57,309 bases of DNA. Source: an uncultured Bacillaceae bacterium. GTDB taxonomy: Bacteria; Bacillota; Bacilli; Bacillales; Caldibacillaceae. Positions 34,233 to 43,709 of the stretch are shown here, one piece after another. The stretch spans positions 1-57,309 of the forward strand of contig CALGAD010000065.1 in the NCBI GenBank assembly GCA_937951955.1. The letters run 5' to 3'. Both the position numbers and the translations under genes were made by a program. Under the pieces are notes generated by a model, which was not told where the DNA came from, did not search any database, and worked only from the letters and a program-made list of their open reading frames with translations. Numbering within the stretch: the first letter of the stretch is position 1; each line of letters opens with the position of its first letter.

Positions 34233-35141
34233 TTAGCCAAGTCGTTGTCTTGCGTCTGCTGCCCTTTTCAGCGCCTGACCAACGAAATTGATACAAAGCA
34301 TCAATACTAAAATAAGTATTGCTGCCGGTAACCAGACCCACCATTTATTCTGCATCACATCAGGATTTGTGGAGTAGCTGATTAAAGTACCTAGACTCGG
34401 AACGCTTTCCGGCAATCCAAAGCCCAAGTAGCTAAGTCCCGTTTCTATTCCTATGTTGCCCGCCAGATTCAATGTCATATTCACAATAATGATAGAACTT
34501 AAATTAGGCAGCACCTGGAATAAAATAATTTTCCAGTTCGGAGAGCCAAGCGTTTTTGAGGCGGAAACATAATCGAGCTCCCGTTCGGCCAATGTTTTCG
34601 ACCGAATTAACCGTGCAATGGCAGTCCAATAAAATAAACTCATGATAAAAATAAAATTCACGACGTTAAAACGCGGAACTAATGAAACGAAAACAATGAT
34701 TAACATCGTTGTTGGTAATACTAAAATGAAATCGATAAAGCGCATGATGATATAATCGACCCAGCCGCCGAAATAACCGGCGATCACACCGAGGGTGATT
34801 CCGATAAACGATGTAACCAAGGTGATTACAATGCCAATCGTTAAAGAATTCCTGGCACCAATTACTAACTGGCCAAAAACATCCCGGCCACCATAATCGG
34901 TTCCGAGCCAGTTTTCTGCATTCGGCGGTGAAAAGATATTTCGCAAATTAATTGTTGTAACCGCGCTTTGATCAAGCAAGAAAGAATAAATATAGATAAA
35001 TAACACTACACCGATAAATAAGATCAGTGAAAATAGAGCCAATTTGTCTTTTGCAAGCTCTCTCCAAATCACATGAATACCGGTCGGAGCTTGATTTTGT
35101 TCAGTTTCGCTTTTTTGTACATTGACATCTACTGAATTCAT
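34233..35141 (-). CDS. oppC: Oligopeptide ABC transporter permease OppC
   Basis: This 302-residue membrane subunit has an N-terminal OppC_N segment with one helix and a periplasm-facing loop holding NWLGTDYGGRDVFGQ, diagnostic of the OppC/DppC family. Five more helices carry the coupling motif ASKTLGSPNWKIILFQVLPN. The ATG at 35141 is chosen because GGGGGAGG lies six bases upstream; earlier starts sit in or before that site. It is preceded closely by oppB and followed by oppA. Confidence 0.92.
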   Translation of the reverse strand: MNSVDVNVQKSETEQNQAPTGIHVIWRELAKDKLALFSLILFIGVVLFIYIYSFLLDQSAVTTINLRNIFSPPNAENWLGTDYGGRDVFGQLVIGARNSLTIGIVITLVTSFIGITLGVIAGYFGGWVDYIIMRFIDFILVLPTTMLIIVFVSLVPRFNVVNFIFIMSLFYWTAIARLIRSKTLAERELDYVSASKTLGSPNWKIILFQVLPNLSSIIIVNMTLNLAGNIGIETGLSYLGFGLPESVPSLGTLISYSTNPDVMQNKWWVWLPAAILILVLMLCINFVGQALKRAADARQRLG

Positions 35142-35163
35142 ATACATCCTCCCCCTGATACGT

Positions 35164-36135
35164 CTAATTTTCAATTCGAATCCGCGGGTCAATAATACTT
35201 AAAATAATGTCGGATAAGAGTGTGCCTAATAGAGCCAAGAAACCTGACAACATAACTAAAATGATAACGACGTTATAATCCCGCTGGGAAATTGAAGTAA
35301 TAAACAATTGACCGATACCAGGGTAGCCGAAAATTTGCTCGATAAAGATCGAGCCTCCGAGAATTCCGACAATATCACTTCCTAAAAAGGCGGCAATCGG
35401 TAATAAGGAATTTCGGAGAATATGCCGATTATAAACATTTTTTTCTGAAGTGCCCTTTGCCCTTGCTGTTTTAACAAAATCTTTATGTTTCGTATCGATT
35501 ATTTCATTGCGCAAATATTGAATCGTCCCGACAGTGGATAAAAGTGCTCCCGTTAAAGCCGGGAGAATTAAGTGATGGATTCTACTCAAGAAATAATCCC
35601 AGGTTCCGGGTTCCACTTGCGGATTAACACTACCGCTTGTCGGGAACAGGTCTAAACGGAAACCGAAAATAAAGAGCATCAACAATGCAAAAACGAACAA
35701 AGGTACAGCATATGATACGTAGTTGTATCCGACAATCATTTTATCCGCCCATGAATTTTGATAACGGCCGGCAATAAGTCCGAGGGGAATCGCAATTAAA
35801 TACGTTAAAATCAGCGTAGCAAGACCTAACCAGATCGTATTGACAAAACGGTCTCCTAGTAATTTCGTGATTTCAACCTTGTGAATATAAGAAATTCCTA
35901 AATCCCCTTGCAATAATCCTTTGATCCAGTTGACGTACTGGACATACCAGGGATCGTTAAACCCGGCTTTTTCCTGCAGCTCTGCCAGGACTGCTGGATC
36001 AAGGTTCGGATTTGCTCGAAAAGCTTGCGATAACGGATCTCCGGGCATTGCTTTCGTGAGTAAGAATACTAATATACTAAGGATAAACAACTGAGGGATC
36101 ATGGCTAAAATTCTTTTTATTGTATACTTAAGCAT
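35164..36135 (-). CDS. oppB: Oligopeptide ABC transporter permease OppB
   Basis: The 323-residue permease begins MLKYTIKRILAMIPQLF, the usual OppB/DppB N-terminal helix, followed by the family pattern PGDPL. The coupling motif KTARAKGTSEKNVYNRHILR and GSIFIEQIFGYPGIGQL near the C-terminus are typical. Six helices are visible. GGAGAGTG lies before the ATG. It pairs with OppC to form the peptide channel. Confidence 0.92.
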   Translation of the reverse strand: MLKYTIKRILAMIPQLFILSILVFLLTKAMPGDPLSQAFRANPNLDPAVLAELQEKAGFNDPWYVQYVNWIKGLLQGDLGISYIHKVEITKLLGDRFVNTIWLGLATLILTYLIAIPLGLIAGRYQNSWADKMIVGYNYVSYAVPLFVFALLMLFIFGFRLDLFPTSGSVNPQVEPGTWDYFLSRIHHLILPALTGALLSTVGTIQYLRNEIIDTKHKDFVKTARAKGTSEKNVYNRHILRNSLLPIAAFLGSDIVGILGGSIFIEQIFGYPGIGQLFITSISQRDYNVVIILVMLSGFLALLGTLLSDIILSIIDPRIRIEN

Positions 36136-36151
36136 GCTTCACTCTCCTCTC

Positions 36152-37090
36152 TTACGGAATCGCAACTGAATGTGTCTCCGATATTGGTTTCAAATCATAA
36201 ATCCTGCCATTTTCATCAAAAAATGTACGGAAATTTTTCTTAAAATCTTCTTCTATTCGATCCCTGAATTTTTTGTTTTCTAATCGTTTTTGTGGATCAA
36301 TATTGGGAATCGCGGATAATAAACGCTTCGTATAGAGATGTTGAGGATTATTAAAGATGTCTTCCGTCGTTCCCTCTTCAACGAGTCGTCCATTATACAT
36401 AATCCCAATGCGATCACACATGTGCCGGATAATTCCAAGGTCATGGCTGATAAATAAATAACTCAAATTAAATTCTTTTTGAATTTCCTTCATAAAATTA
36501 AGCACCTGAGCCTGCACGGAAACATCGAGGGCGGAAACCGGTTCGTCGGCAATGATCAACCGGGGACTGATAACTAAAGAACGGGCAATCCCGATACGCT
36601 GTCTCTGTCCCCCGGAAAATTGGTGAGGGTATTTATACATCGAATCCCGTCCTAACCCCACTTTCTCAAGTGCTTCAACGATTCTTTCTTCCTCTTCATT
36701 CGGAGTTAAATGTTCAAAGTTCCGGAGCGGTTCCAGGATAATATCTTTCACCCTTTTTTTCGGATTTAGCGAGGAATAAGGGTCCTGGAAAATCATTTGT
36801 AAATCACTGCGATATTTTCTAAATTCACTCCGTTTTAAATTAAGTAAATCCACTTGTTGCTCGCCATCTTGTAAATAAACATGACCAGACGTTGCTTTAT
36901 TTAACCCGATGATCGTTCGGCCTGTTGTCGTTTTGCCACATCCTGACTCACCGACAAGTCCATATGTTTCCCCTTCTTTAATGGCAAAGCTGATGCCATT
37001 AACTGCTCGCACATAATCTTTGACTGTGCGGAAAAATCCACTCCGAATTGGATAATACACTTTTAAATCTTCTACTTTAAGTAACGGCAT
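36152..37090 (-). CDS. oppF: Oligopeptide ABC transporter ATPase OppF
   Basis: The 312-residue ATPase has Walker A GESGCGKTT, signature FSGGQRQRIGIA and Walker B LIIADEPVSALD. The C-terminal part is oligopeptide-family specific. OppF and OppD form the paired motor of the importer. The ATG at 37090 has GGAGG nine bases upstream and overlaps the oppD stop by 14 bases, a sign of translational coupling. Confidence 0.92.
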   Translation of the reverse strand: MPLLKVEDLKVYYPIRSGFFRTVKDYVRAVNGISFAIKEGETYGLVGESGCGKTTTGRTIIGLNKATSGHVYLQDGEQQVDLLNLKRSEFRKYRSDLQMIFQDPYSSLNPKKRVKDIILEPLRNFEHLTPNEEEERIVEALEKVGLGRDSMYKYPHQFSGGQRQRIGIARSLVISPRLIIADEPVSALDVSVQAQVLNFMKEIQKEFNLSYLFISHDLGIIRHMCDRIGIMYNGRLVEEGTTEDIFNNPQHLYTKRLLSAIPNIDPQKRLENKKFRDRIEEDFKKNFRTFFDENGRIYDLKPISETHSVAIP

Positions 37091-38096
37091 GATTTTTTAC
37101 CTCCGCCTCCTCTGGAAAATCAAAATGTTGCCAGCAAGTACAACGAACAAAGTGATCTTTTTCAACTTCTCGCAATACGGGAAGTTCTTCGTGTGCAGAA
37201 GAATCAATCCAAGGAATTCGTTCAGCAAATCGACATCCGTGACGTGGTAGATTTTTTAACGAGGGGACCATTCCTTGAATCACGTGTAAGCGATCTTGTG
37301 CATGATCGGCGGATGGTAGAGAATTGAATAATGAGCGAGTGTAAGGATGCAGAGGATTTGTAAATAGTGTTTGGACATCTGCTAATTCAACGATCTGTCC
37401 AGCATACATAACGGCTACCTTATCGGCCATCTCGGCAACTACACCTAGGTCATGAGTGATCAAAATGATACCTGTTTTCATTTCTTTTTGCATATCCCGC
37501 AATAAATCCAGTATTTGTGCCTGAATCGTCACATCAAGGGCTGTAGTCGGTTCATCAGCGATTAATAACTTCGGTTCACAGGCGATAGCAGTTGCGATCA
37601 CAACCCGCTGTCTCATTCCACCAGATAATTCATGGGGATATTGATAGTAGGTTCTTTCCGGATTTGGAATACCGACTTTTGCTAATAAATTGATAGAACG
37701 CTGTTTCATTTCTTCTTTTGATAGATTCAAGTGATTTTTCATACCTTCTTCAATTTGCTGTCCAACCCGCATGAGTGGGTTTAAAGCTGTTAACGGGTCC
37801 TGGAAAATCATTCCGATTTCTTTCCCGCGATATTTATTCATCTCATCAACTGAGAGCGAAACCAGGTTATTCCCATTGTATAAAATATTCCCTTCGATTT
37901 TTGTATTTTCTTGTTGATGAAGTTTCATAATGGAAAGTGCAAGCGCACTTTTACCGCATCCTGATTCACCAACGATTGCCACTACCTCATTTTCCCGAAC
38001 CGTTAAAGATAAATCATCGACCGCAGGATAATAGTGGTCGCCTATACGAAATGAAGTAGTTAAATGCTTGATTTGTAATAATTGTTGTCCAGACAA
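37077..38096 (-). CDS. oppD: Oligopeptide ABC transporter ATPase OppD
   Basis: This 339-residue ATPase is the first gene of the importer unit. Walker A is GESGCGKSA, the signature LSGGMRQRV and Walker B LLIADEPTTALD. The C-terminal region holds the cysteines (HGCRFAERI and VRCTCWQH) that bind an Fe-S cluster in some OppD/DppD proteins. TTG at 38096 is chosen because GGGAGGTG lies eight bases upstream; the frame is open to 38198 but across the promoter region. Confidence 0.9.
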   Translation of the reverse strand: MSGQQLLQIKHLTTSFRIGDHYYPAVDDLSLTVRENEVVAIVGESGCGKSALALSIMKLHQQENTKIEGNILYNGNNLVSLSVDEMNKYRGKEIGMIFQDPLTALNPLMRVGQQIEEGMKNHLNLSKEEMKQRSINLLAKVGIPNPERTYYQYPHELSGGMRQRVVIATAIACEPKLLIADEPTTALDVTIQAQILDLLRDMQKEMKTGIILITHDLGVVAEMADKVAVMYAGQIVELADVQTLFTNPLHPYTRSLFNSLPSADHAQDRLHVIQGMVPSLKNLPRHGCRFAERIPWIDSSAHEELPVLREVEKDHFVRCTCWQHFDFPEEAEVKNHAVT

Positions 38097-38169
38097 CAAA
38101 TTCACCTCCCGGAAAACTGTTAAATTTCCATTTTTTGTAAATTCTTGGCAAAAAATAATATTGTTATCT

Positions 38170-38198
38170 AGTTTAGTCCTAATTTTAATGAATAGCAA
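38170..38198 (-). promoter_or_regulatory. Probable promoter of the opp unit
   Basis: On the minus strand TTGCTA (38193-38198) and TAAACT (38170-38175) are separated by 17 bases, about 75 bases before the oppD start. Confidence 0.42.
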
Positions 38199-38416
38199 TA
38201 CTTTTTCGTAAAATAACTTAACAAATATTAAAAGTTTTTATTTTTTATTCATATATAAACGAATGTTTATTTTAAATACATAAAAATTGTTCGGTTTTTT
38301 CTGCAACCATTTTTCTTTTTTCTAGAAAATACCTTTTCTTAAATAATAATTTGTGCCGGATCTTTTATTTTAAACAGCAAATTCACTCAATTTTATCGAA
38401 AGTCAATCACAAAATA

Positions 38417-38450
38417 AAAAACTGTCTGGTTCTCGATTCCAGACAGTTTT
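38417..38450 (-). terminator. Terminator of the nicotinamidase-like gene
   Basis: AAAACTGTCTGG pairs perfectly with CCAGACAGTTTT; on the minus strand a T-run follows. Confidence 0.85.
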
Positions 38451-38459
38451 CAATGGATA

Positions 38460-39359
38460 CTAAAAATCGGTGGATTGAACGATTTGAATACCGTACTGAT
38501 CAACTAGTTCTTGGAACAATTTTTCTGTATTGTCTTCAAAGCCAGGAATGGAACTTGTACAATCTTCAAGAATATGGATTTTCTCTCCAGACATTTGATT
38601 TTCCTCAAAATATTGTAACAGTTGAATGACAGATTCTAATACACAGTGGGATTTGGCCTCACCGGCAATAAAAATCTTATCGTAACTAGCTACTTCCTTA
38701 AGTAATTCTCGATTGTGATAATCTTCCTTACTGTATTCAGGGCGGAAAATCCCGTACATTTCTGTAAAAGGAACTAATCCCTTAACGATTCTTTTCACAT
38801 TCGCCTTGCGTGCAACGGAATGGAAATAAATCATGTTGGTAAATTGTCCTTCTAACGCATGGCCAAAACTTCCTTCGATACAGTGATATGGCCAGATGCA
38901 TAATTGTTTTTTCCCTTGTTTCTCTAGATTAATCACGTAGTCAAGACTTTCTTCCTGGTGATTTACAGCTTTCCATTTTCTGGCTTGAACATCTTCGGCA
39001 GAGATAATCGTATACGGCTCAGGATGGTTCCCGTTTTCATCTACCCACCAGGCCGGATGGAAAATTTGCATCGGTTCGTGTGTATCAAGTGAGACCATGA
39101 TATCCGTGATCTTTTCTAAATTGCGATAAATAAATTTCGTGGCATTGGCTATATCTTGTTTTGCACCCGGGACCCCTAAAGCGCCTTGTTCCATAAAGTC
39201 ATTTTGGATATCAATCCCTAAAAAGAGCACTTTTTCTTGATCTTCACTGGCCGGCTTGACAGTCTCTCTTTTTGCTAAAGCGAGGATGTCGTGTAAATTT
39301 TTGCCGGACTGCTTACCTATTTCGTCTACATTTACAATTTCTTCAAAGGATGTTTTCAT
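38460..39359 (-). CDS. Nicotinamidase-like cysteine hydrolase
   Basis: This 299-residue isochorismatase-fold protein is longer than usual nicotinamidases (about 180-220), with a helical N-terminal extension and an inserted middle part. Candidate triad residues are Asp50 (GIDIQNDF), Lys193 (VKGLVPF) and Cys239 (AKSHCVLES). LDTHEPMQIFHPAWW carries the metal-ligand pattern of PncA. It may hydrolyse nicotinamide or another amide. The ATG at 39359 follows GGAGAGGG. It lies between the opp unit and divergent pepF. Confidence 0.78.
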   Translation of the reverse strand: MKTSFEEIVNVDEIGKQSGKNLHDILALAKRETVKPASEDQEKVLFLGIDIQNDFMEQGALGVPGAKQDIANATKFIYRNLEKITDIMVSLDTHEPMQIFHPAWWVDENGNHPEPYTIISAEDVQARKWKAVNHQEESLDYVINLEKQGKKQLCIWPYHCIEGSFGHALEGQFTNMIYFHSVARKANVKRIVKGLVPFTEMYGIFRPEYSKEDYHNRELLKEVASYDKIFIAGEAKSHCVLESVIQLLQYFEENQMSGEKIHILEDCTSSIPGFEDNTEKLFQELVDQYGIQIVQSTDF

Positions 39360-39495
39360 AATCGCCCTCTCCTTCATTACAATCATCAGCTATGAAGTTT
39401 ATCTTATTGTAACATAAATTTAGTAGATTAACGTAGGAAAACATTTAAGAAAATATTGCATGTAGCTGAGAAATGATTTTTCGGTAGAATTGGTG

Positions 39496-39501
39496 TATAA
39501 T
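39496..39501 (+). promoter_or_regulatory. Possible -10 box of pepF
   Basis: A perfect TATAAT lies 47 bases before the pepF start. The -35 region (TGATTT at 17 bases) is poor, so the call is tentative. Confidence 0.35.
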
Positions 39502-39547
39502 TTAAACAATTATTATAATTATTACGATTAAAACAAGGAGGATTGCG

Positions 39548-41362
39548 ATGGTACAGGATGTCAAAATGCGCTGGAAACGGTCTGAGGTGCCCGCAGAATT
39601 AACATGGGATTTAACAGATTTATTTGCCTCTCGCGGGGACTGGGAAAAGGAGCTACAGGAAATTGAGCAAAACTTAACAGAGATGAAAAGATATAAAGGA
39701 ACCTTACATAAGAGTGCAGGTAACTTGCTAGAATGTTTAACAAACTATGAAAAACTACTCCACCGCCTGTCACTTGCCGGCACATATGCAATGCTTCGCT
39801 TTTCTGCCGACAGCACTGATCCTGTTAACCAGGGAGATGTCGCTAATTTTGGTTCACTCCAGGCAAGGGTAAGCTCGGAAACATCGTTTATCAAATCGGA
39901 ACTGTTAGAAATCGAAGACAACGTCCTGGCTCGCTTTTTTGCGGAAGATCCGGGACTGGAAGTATTTCGCAATTATATTGATGATATACGTAGAGAAAAA
40001 CCATACACCTTATCTCCGGAAACCGAGCAAATATTATCATCCTTGCAAGATGTTTTGAATACCCCTTATACCGTCTATCAACATAGCAAATTATCCGACA
40101 TGGAATTCACACCGATTCAAGATGATGCCGGGAATGAGCTGCCCATGTCCTTTGCCCTGTATGAAGACAAATACGAATTCCATGATGATCCTGTTATTCG
40201 CCGCCGTGCATACGAGTCTTTCGTCTCTACATTAAATAAGTATAAAAACACATTTGCAGCTGCCTATGCCGGTGAAGTGAAGAAACATGTCACATTGGCG
40301 AAAATTCGCAAATTCCCATCCGTAACCGATTATCTGCTGTTTGGACAAAAAGTGACGAAGGAAATGTACCATAATCAATTAAATATTATTTTTAACGAAC
40401 TCGCTCCTCATATGCAAAAGTATGCACGGCTGAAAAAGAAAGTTCTCGGACTGGACCGGATGCTCTTTTGCGACTTGAAAGCTCCTATCGATCCCGAATA
40501 CAATCCGAAGACGACGTATGAGGAAGCAAGCGAGTTGATCAAAGATGCCTTAAAAATTTTAGGTCCTGATTATGAACAAATGTTAAATAAAGCCTTATCG
40601 GAGCGATGGATCGATTTAGCAGATAATGTCGGGAAAAGTACCGGAGCTTTTTGTTCAAGCCCATATGGAGTTCATCCCTATATTTTAATCACCTGGACCG
40701 ATTCGATGCGCTCAGCCTTTGTACTCGCCCATGAATTAGGTCATGCGGGCCATTTTTATCTGGCCGGTAAAAATCAGCGATTTTTCAATACGAGACCTTC
40801 CACTTATTTCATCGAAGCACCGTCCACTTTAAATGAGCTTCTATTAGGAAAATATTTATTAAACAGGGCGGAAACGAACGAACAGAAACGATGGGTGATT
40901 TCGCAACTCCTTGGCACGTATTATCATAATTTTGTCACCCATTTGCTGGAAGGTGAGTTGCAACGTCGTGTGTATGAATGGGCGGAAAAAGGAAATCCGG
41001 TAACAGAATCCGTATTAACGAAATTTAAAGGCGACATTTTGAAAGAATTTTGGGGAGATAGCGTTGAAATTGACGAAGGAGCTGCCTTAACATGGATGCG
41101 GCAACCTCATTATTATATGGGACTATATCCGTATACGTATTCTGCAGGTTTGACGGTATCTACAGCCGTTGCCAAACAAATTGTAGAAGAAGGCCGTCCC
41201 GCAGTTGAACGCTGGCTTGAAGTATTGAAATCTGGCGGCACATTACCACCTTTACAATTAATTAAAAAAGCAGGCGTCGATCTATCCAATCCGGAGCCAA
41301 TCCGAGAAGCTGTCGCTTTTGTCGGTTCACTCATCGATGAATTAGAGAAAAGTTTTGAGTAA
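39548..41362 (+). CDS. pepF: Oligoendopeptidase F (M3B metallopeptidase)
   Basis: The 604-residue cytosolic zinc peptidase has the active-site motif HELGH (395-399) in FVLAHELGHAGHFYL and the M3 pattern ITWTDSMRS before it. Length fits PepF, which cuts peptides of about 7-17 residues. AAGGAGG precedes the ATG at 39548. It is divergent from the hydrolase and the opp unit; breaking down imported oligopeptides is a plausible joint role. A strong terminator follows. Confidence 0.95.
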   Translation: MVQDVKMRWKRSEVPAELTWDLTDLFASRGDWEKELQEIEQNLTEMKRYKGTLHKSAGNLLECLTNYEKLLHRLSLAGTYAMLRFSADSTDPVNQGDVANFGSLQARVSSETSFIKSELLEIEDNVLARFFAEDPGLEVFRNYIDDIRREKPYTLSPETEQILSSLQDVLNTPYTVYQHSKLSDMEFTPIQDDAGNELPMSFALYEDKYEFHDDPVIRRRAYESFVSTLNKYKNTFAAAYAGEVKKHVTLAKIRKFPSVTDYLLFGQKVTKEMYHNQLNIIFNELAPHMQKYARLKKKVLGLDRMLFCDLKAPIDPEYNPKTTYEEASELIKDALKILGPDYEQMLNKALSERWIDLADNVGKSTGAFCSSPYGVHPYILITWTDSMRSAFVLAHELGHAGHFYLAGKNQRFFNTRPSTYFIEAPSTLNELLLGKYLLNRAETNEQKRWVISQLLGTYYHNFVTHLLEGELQRRVYEWAEKGNPVTESVLTKFKGDILKEFWGDSVEIDEGAALTWMRQPHYYMGLYPYTYSAGLTVSTAVAKQIVEEGRPAVERWLEVLKSGGTLPPLQLIKKAGVDLSNPEPIREAVAFVGSLIDELEKSFE

Positions 41363-41371
41363 AATACGATG

Positions 41372-41403
41372 AACCGGGATCTTCTATTTGATCCCGGTTT
41401 TTG
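41372..41403 (+). terminator. pepF terminator
   Basis: AACCGGGATC pairs perfectly with GATCCCGGTT and is followed by a T-run. Confidence 0.88.
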
Positions 41404-41525
41404 GCATTCATTGGTCCCGGTTCAGTAAAGTACGAATTTATCGCCTTCTATAATTTTCGGTACTCGCTTTAGAATAATATCCGCTAGTTTTCTACAAACT
41501 AACGGTACATCAAGGAGGTGGAACA

Positions 41526-41768
41526 ATGGCGAAAATCGGGGTTGATCCAGCCTTAACGAATGTAAAACAATTATTGCTGGAAAAAGGATATGAAGTCATT
41601 GATCTTGAAAGTGAAGCGGATGCAGAAAAATGTGATTTCTGTGTGATTACCGGTATGGATACGAATATTATGGGAATTAGTAACGTGATAACGGAAGGTT
41701 CCGTCATTGAAGCATCCGGATTAACGGCCGAGGAAGTATGTCAACAATTAGAAAGTAAATTCCAATAA
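41526..41768 (+). CDS. ykuS: YkuS-family protein (UPF0180)
   Basis: The 80-residue protein starts MAKIGVDPALTNVKQLLLEK and has CDFCVITGMDTNIMG in the middle, the pattern of the UPF0180/YkuS family. Its function is unknown. AAGGAGGTGG lies directly before the ATG at 41526. It is a single gene with its own terminator. Confidence 0.88.
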   Translation: MAKIGVDPALTNVKQLLLEKGYEVIDLESEADAEKCDFCVITGMDTNIMGISNVITEGSVIEASGLTAEEVCQQLESKFQ

Positions 41769-41781
41769 AGCTTTTTTTATG

Positions 41782-41812
41782 CAGGGATGGTGCTGGCTAT
41801 CCCTGTTTTTTT
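41782..41812 (+). terminator. ykuS terminator
   Basis: CAGGGAT pairs with ATCCCTG around a loop and is followed by seven T residues. Confidence 0.8.
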
Positions 41813-41840
41813 AGTGGATTTGTTTTTGCAAAATAAAAAA

Positions 41841-41881
41841 AGTCCCGGGCCTGTGCAGTTATCGTGCAGCGCTTGGGGACT
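41841..41881 (-). terminator. Terminator of the DUF4025-like gene
   Basis: On the minus strand AGTCCCC pairs with GGGACT, enclosing an inner CTGCAC/GTGCAG hairpin, and a T-run follows. Confidence 0.72.
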
Positions 41882-41892
41882 AAAAATTTCTG

Positions 41893-42081
41893 TTACCGAT
41901 TTTTTTGTGGCATATCTACTCCCTTTTCTTTCGCAATCAATTTATCAATGGTCCCTTCCATGTAATAATCGATAATCTGTTCATGGGTTTCCTTCAATCC
42001 TTTATCTACTTCATCATTCGCCTGTTTCTTCTCCGGATTGTAATATCTGCCTGCAACATTTTTCGCTTTATCCAATCCCAT
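41893..42081 (-). CDS. Small DUF4025-like protein
   Basis: The 62-residue hydrophilic protein has the pattern KGLKETHEQIIDYYMEGTID, which resembles the Bacillus DUF4025 (YozT-like) family of unknown function. AGAGGTG lies five bases before the ATG at 42081. It has its own terminator. Confidence 0.68.
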   Translation of the reverse strand: MGLDKAKNVAGRYYNPEKKQANDEVDKGLKETHEQIIDYYMEGTIDKLIAKEKGVDMPQKNR

Positions 42082-42158
42082 TTTTTCACCTCTTTTCCTG
42101 CAAATAGTTTGCCACGGAAAAGAGAAATTATGAAAAAATGAGATGAAGAAGTAATCGG

Positions 42159-43613
42159 TTATTCATTTTTTAAAATTCGCTGAAGAACATCACCTAAATA
42201 ATCTGTAATATCGCTAGCGACCATCGTACGTACATCGTTCTTATTGACAAATTCATCAGCACATAAACCGTGTATGAAAACAGCATTCGCGACCGCATGT
42301 TTAATATTGCTTTCTGTTGCGGCTAGTGCAAGTATCATTCCCGTTAAAGTATCTCCAGAACCGCCTTTTGCTAAAGCTGGATTACCTGTAGGATTAATCA
42401 CTCCCGATCCATCGGGATAGGCAATGGCCGTATATGTTCCCTTCAAAACAACAATCACCTGATTTTCCACCGCAAACTGGCTCGCTAGCGCAAAACGATT
42501 TTGCTGGATTTCTGGAACGGATATTCCTGTTAAGCGACTGAATTCGCCAGGATGTGGTGTAATGATGACCGGTGCTTTTCTATGCGGAAAACTTTGTTTA
42601 AGTAAAGCACCTGCATCGAGAATTAACGGTATATCTGTCGTCCATAAATGTTCAAGTGCCTGTTCAACGTTTTTTTCATCCGTCAATCCAGGACCGATGG
42701 CGATTGCGTGAATCCCGTTCGGTCTGTCCCCTTTCGCGCACTGTTCCAGCCCATTTAACCAAAATGTCGCTTCGGGTAAACCATGACTGATTGCATTTTG
42801 AACCCGGGGCGTAGTGGCAATCTTTAGTTTGCCAATCCCCATTCTCATCGCACCTAAACCGGCAAGAAGGGCGCATCCGGGCATTTCATCCGTTCCTGCA
42901 AAAAGCAAGCCAGTGCCGAACGTGCCTTTATGGGAAAAAGGATCTCTTCGGCTCAGTGTGGCCCGCACATCGTCTTCTGTCCAAATTTTCCATTGGCTGT
43001 TTGCCGGTAAACCGATATCCAGCGCATCCGTTTTCCCGTAATACTTTGCAGAAGGCAGTAAAAATGCCGAACGTTTAAAACCGTGCAGAGAAAACGTGTA
43101 GTCGGCTTGAAAGGCAACCTCATCCACTTTCCCTGTATTTGCCAGGACTCCAGTCGGCATATCAATCGCTATTCTTACAGCCCTTTGTTTATTACACCAT
43201 TGAAGCAGCATCCGATATTCGCTTTTGAGGGGTAATCGCGCACCTGCTCCTAATAGGCTATCAATGATCACAGAATAATCCAGTGAACGATCGATTTCCG
43301 TTTCATAGGAAAATCCGAGACTCATATAATAAGAAAAATGTTCCTGACTCGTTTTTGTTTGCGGTAAACCAAAGGGAAAAACTAGATGAACGGTAAAACC
43401 ATTCATCTTTAAGTAACGGGCCAGGACAACACCGTCGCCACCATTATTTCCTTTACCAGCCAAAATTAAAATCCGCTCATCTTTTTTTAATAGCGGTCGA
43501 ATCGATTGAAACAAGCTGCGACCAGCAGTTTCCATTAACGCATTGCCACTCAATCCATTTTCGGCAGCACGCGTATCAGCGGCATGAATTTCCTCCTCAG
43601 TATACACATACAT
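42159..43613 (-). CDS. nnr: Bifunctional NAD(P)HX epimerase/dehydratase
   Basis: This 484-residue fusion repairs hydrated NADH and NADPH. The N-terminal YjeF_N/NnrE domain (about 1-205) has GKGNNGGDGVVLARYL and the catalytic-site MPTGV; the C-terminal NnrD kinase-like domain has IITPHPGEFSRL and GSGDTLTGMI with the conserved Asp. The reaction is ADP-dependent dehydration of S-NAD(P)HX after epimerisation. The ATG at 43613 follows AAGGAG; the frame beyond it is not supported. The upstream gene's terminator overlaps its leader. Confidence 0.94.
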   Translation of the reverse strand: MYVYTEEEIHAADTRAAENGLSGNALMETAGRSLFQSIRPLLKKDERILILAGKGNNGGDGVVLARYLKMNGFTVHLVFPFGLPQTKTSQEHFSYYMSLGFSYETEIDRSLDYSVIIDSLLGAGARLPLKSEYRMLLQWCNKQRAVRIAIDMPTGVLANTGKVDEVAFQADYTFSLHGFKRSAFLLPSAKYYGKTDALDIGLPANSQWKIWTEDDVRATLSRRDPFSHKGTFGTGLLFAGTDEMPGCALLAGLGAMRMGIGKLKIATTPRVQNAISHGLPEATFWLNGLEQCAKGDRPNGIHAIAIGPGLTDEKNVEQALEHLWTTDIPLILDAGALLKQSFPHRKAPVIITPHPGEFSRLTGISVPEIQQNRFALASQFAVENQVIVVLKGTYTAIAYPDGSGVINPTGNPALAKGGSGDTLTGMILALAATESNIKHAVANAVFIHGLCADEFVNKNDVRTMVASDITDYLGDVLQRILKNE

Positions 43614-43644
43614 ACGATTCCCACTCCTTGTTCCAGTCATAAAA

Positions 43645-43669
43645 AAATCCCTGAATCAATCAGGAATTT
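43645..43669 (-). terminator. Terminator of the DUF6501-like gene
   Basis: AAATCCCTGA pairs (one mismatch) with TCAGGAATTT; seven T residues follow on the minus strand. It lies just upstream of nnr, so nnr must have its own promoter or rely on read-through. Confidence 0.75.
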
Positions 43670-43709
43670 CCAGGAAGCATGTCCGCGCAACTTCATACGG
43701 AATGCTCGT

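Larger units (their letters stand above)
38097..38459. other. AT-rich intergenic region upstream of oppD
   Basis: About 360 bases hold the opp leader and promoter and, at the far end, the terminator of the upstream hydrolase gene. The middle is extremely AT-rich. I see no coding sequence and no convincing CodY box. Confidence 0.55.

Noticed and set aside
38318..38336. Sequence like a CodY box upstream of oppD (TTTTTTCTAGAAAATA)
   Set aside because: Spacing between the half-sites is one base too long, the region is very AT-rich, and it lies about 120 bases upstream of the predicted promoter.
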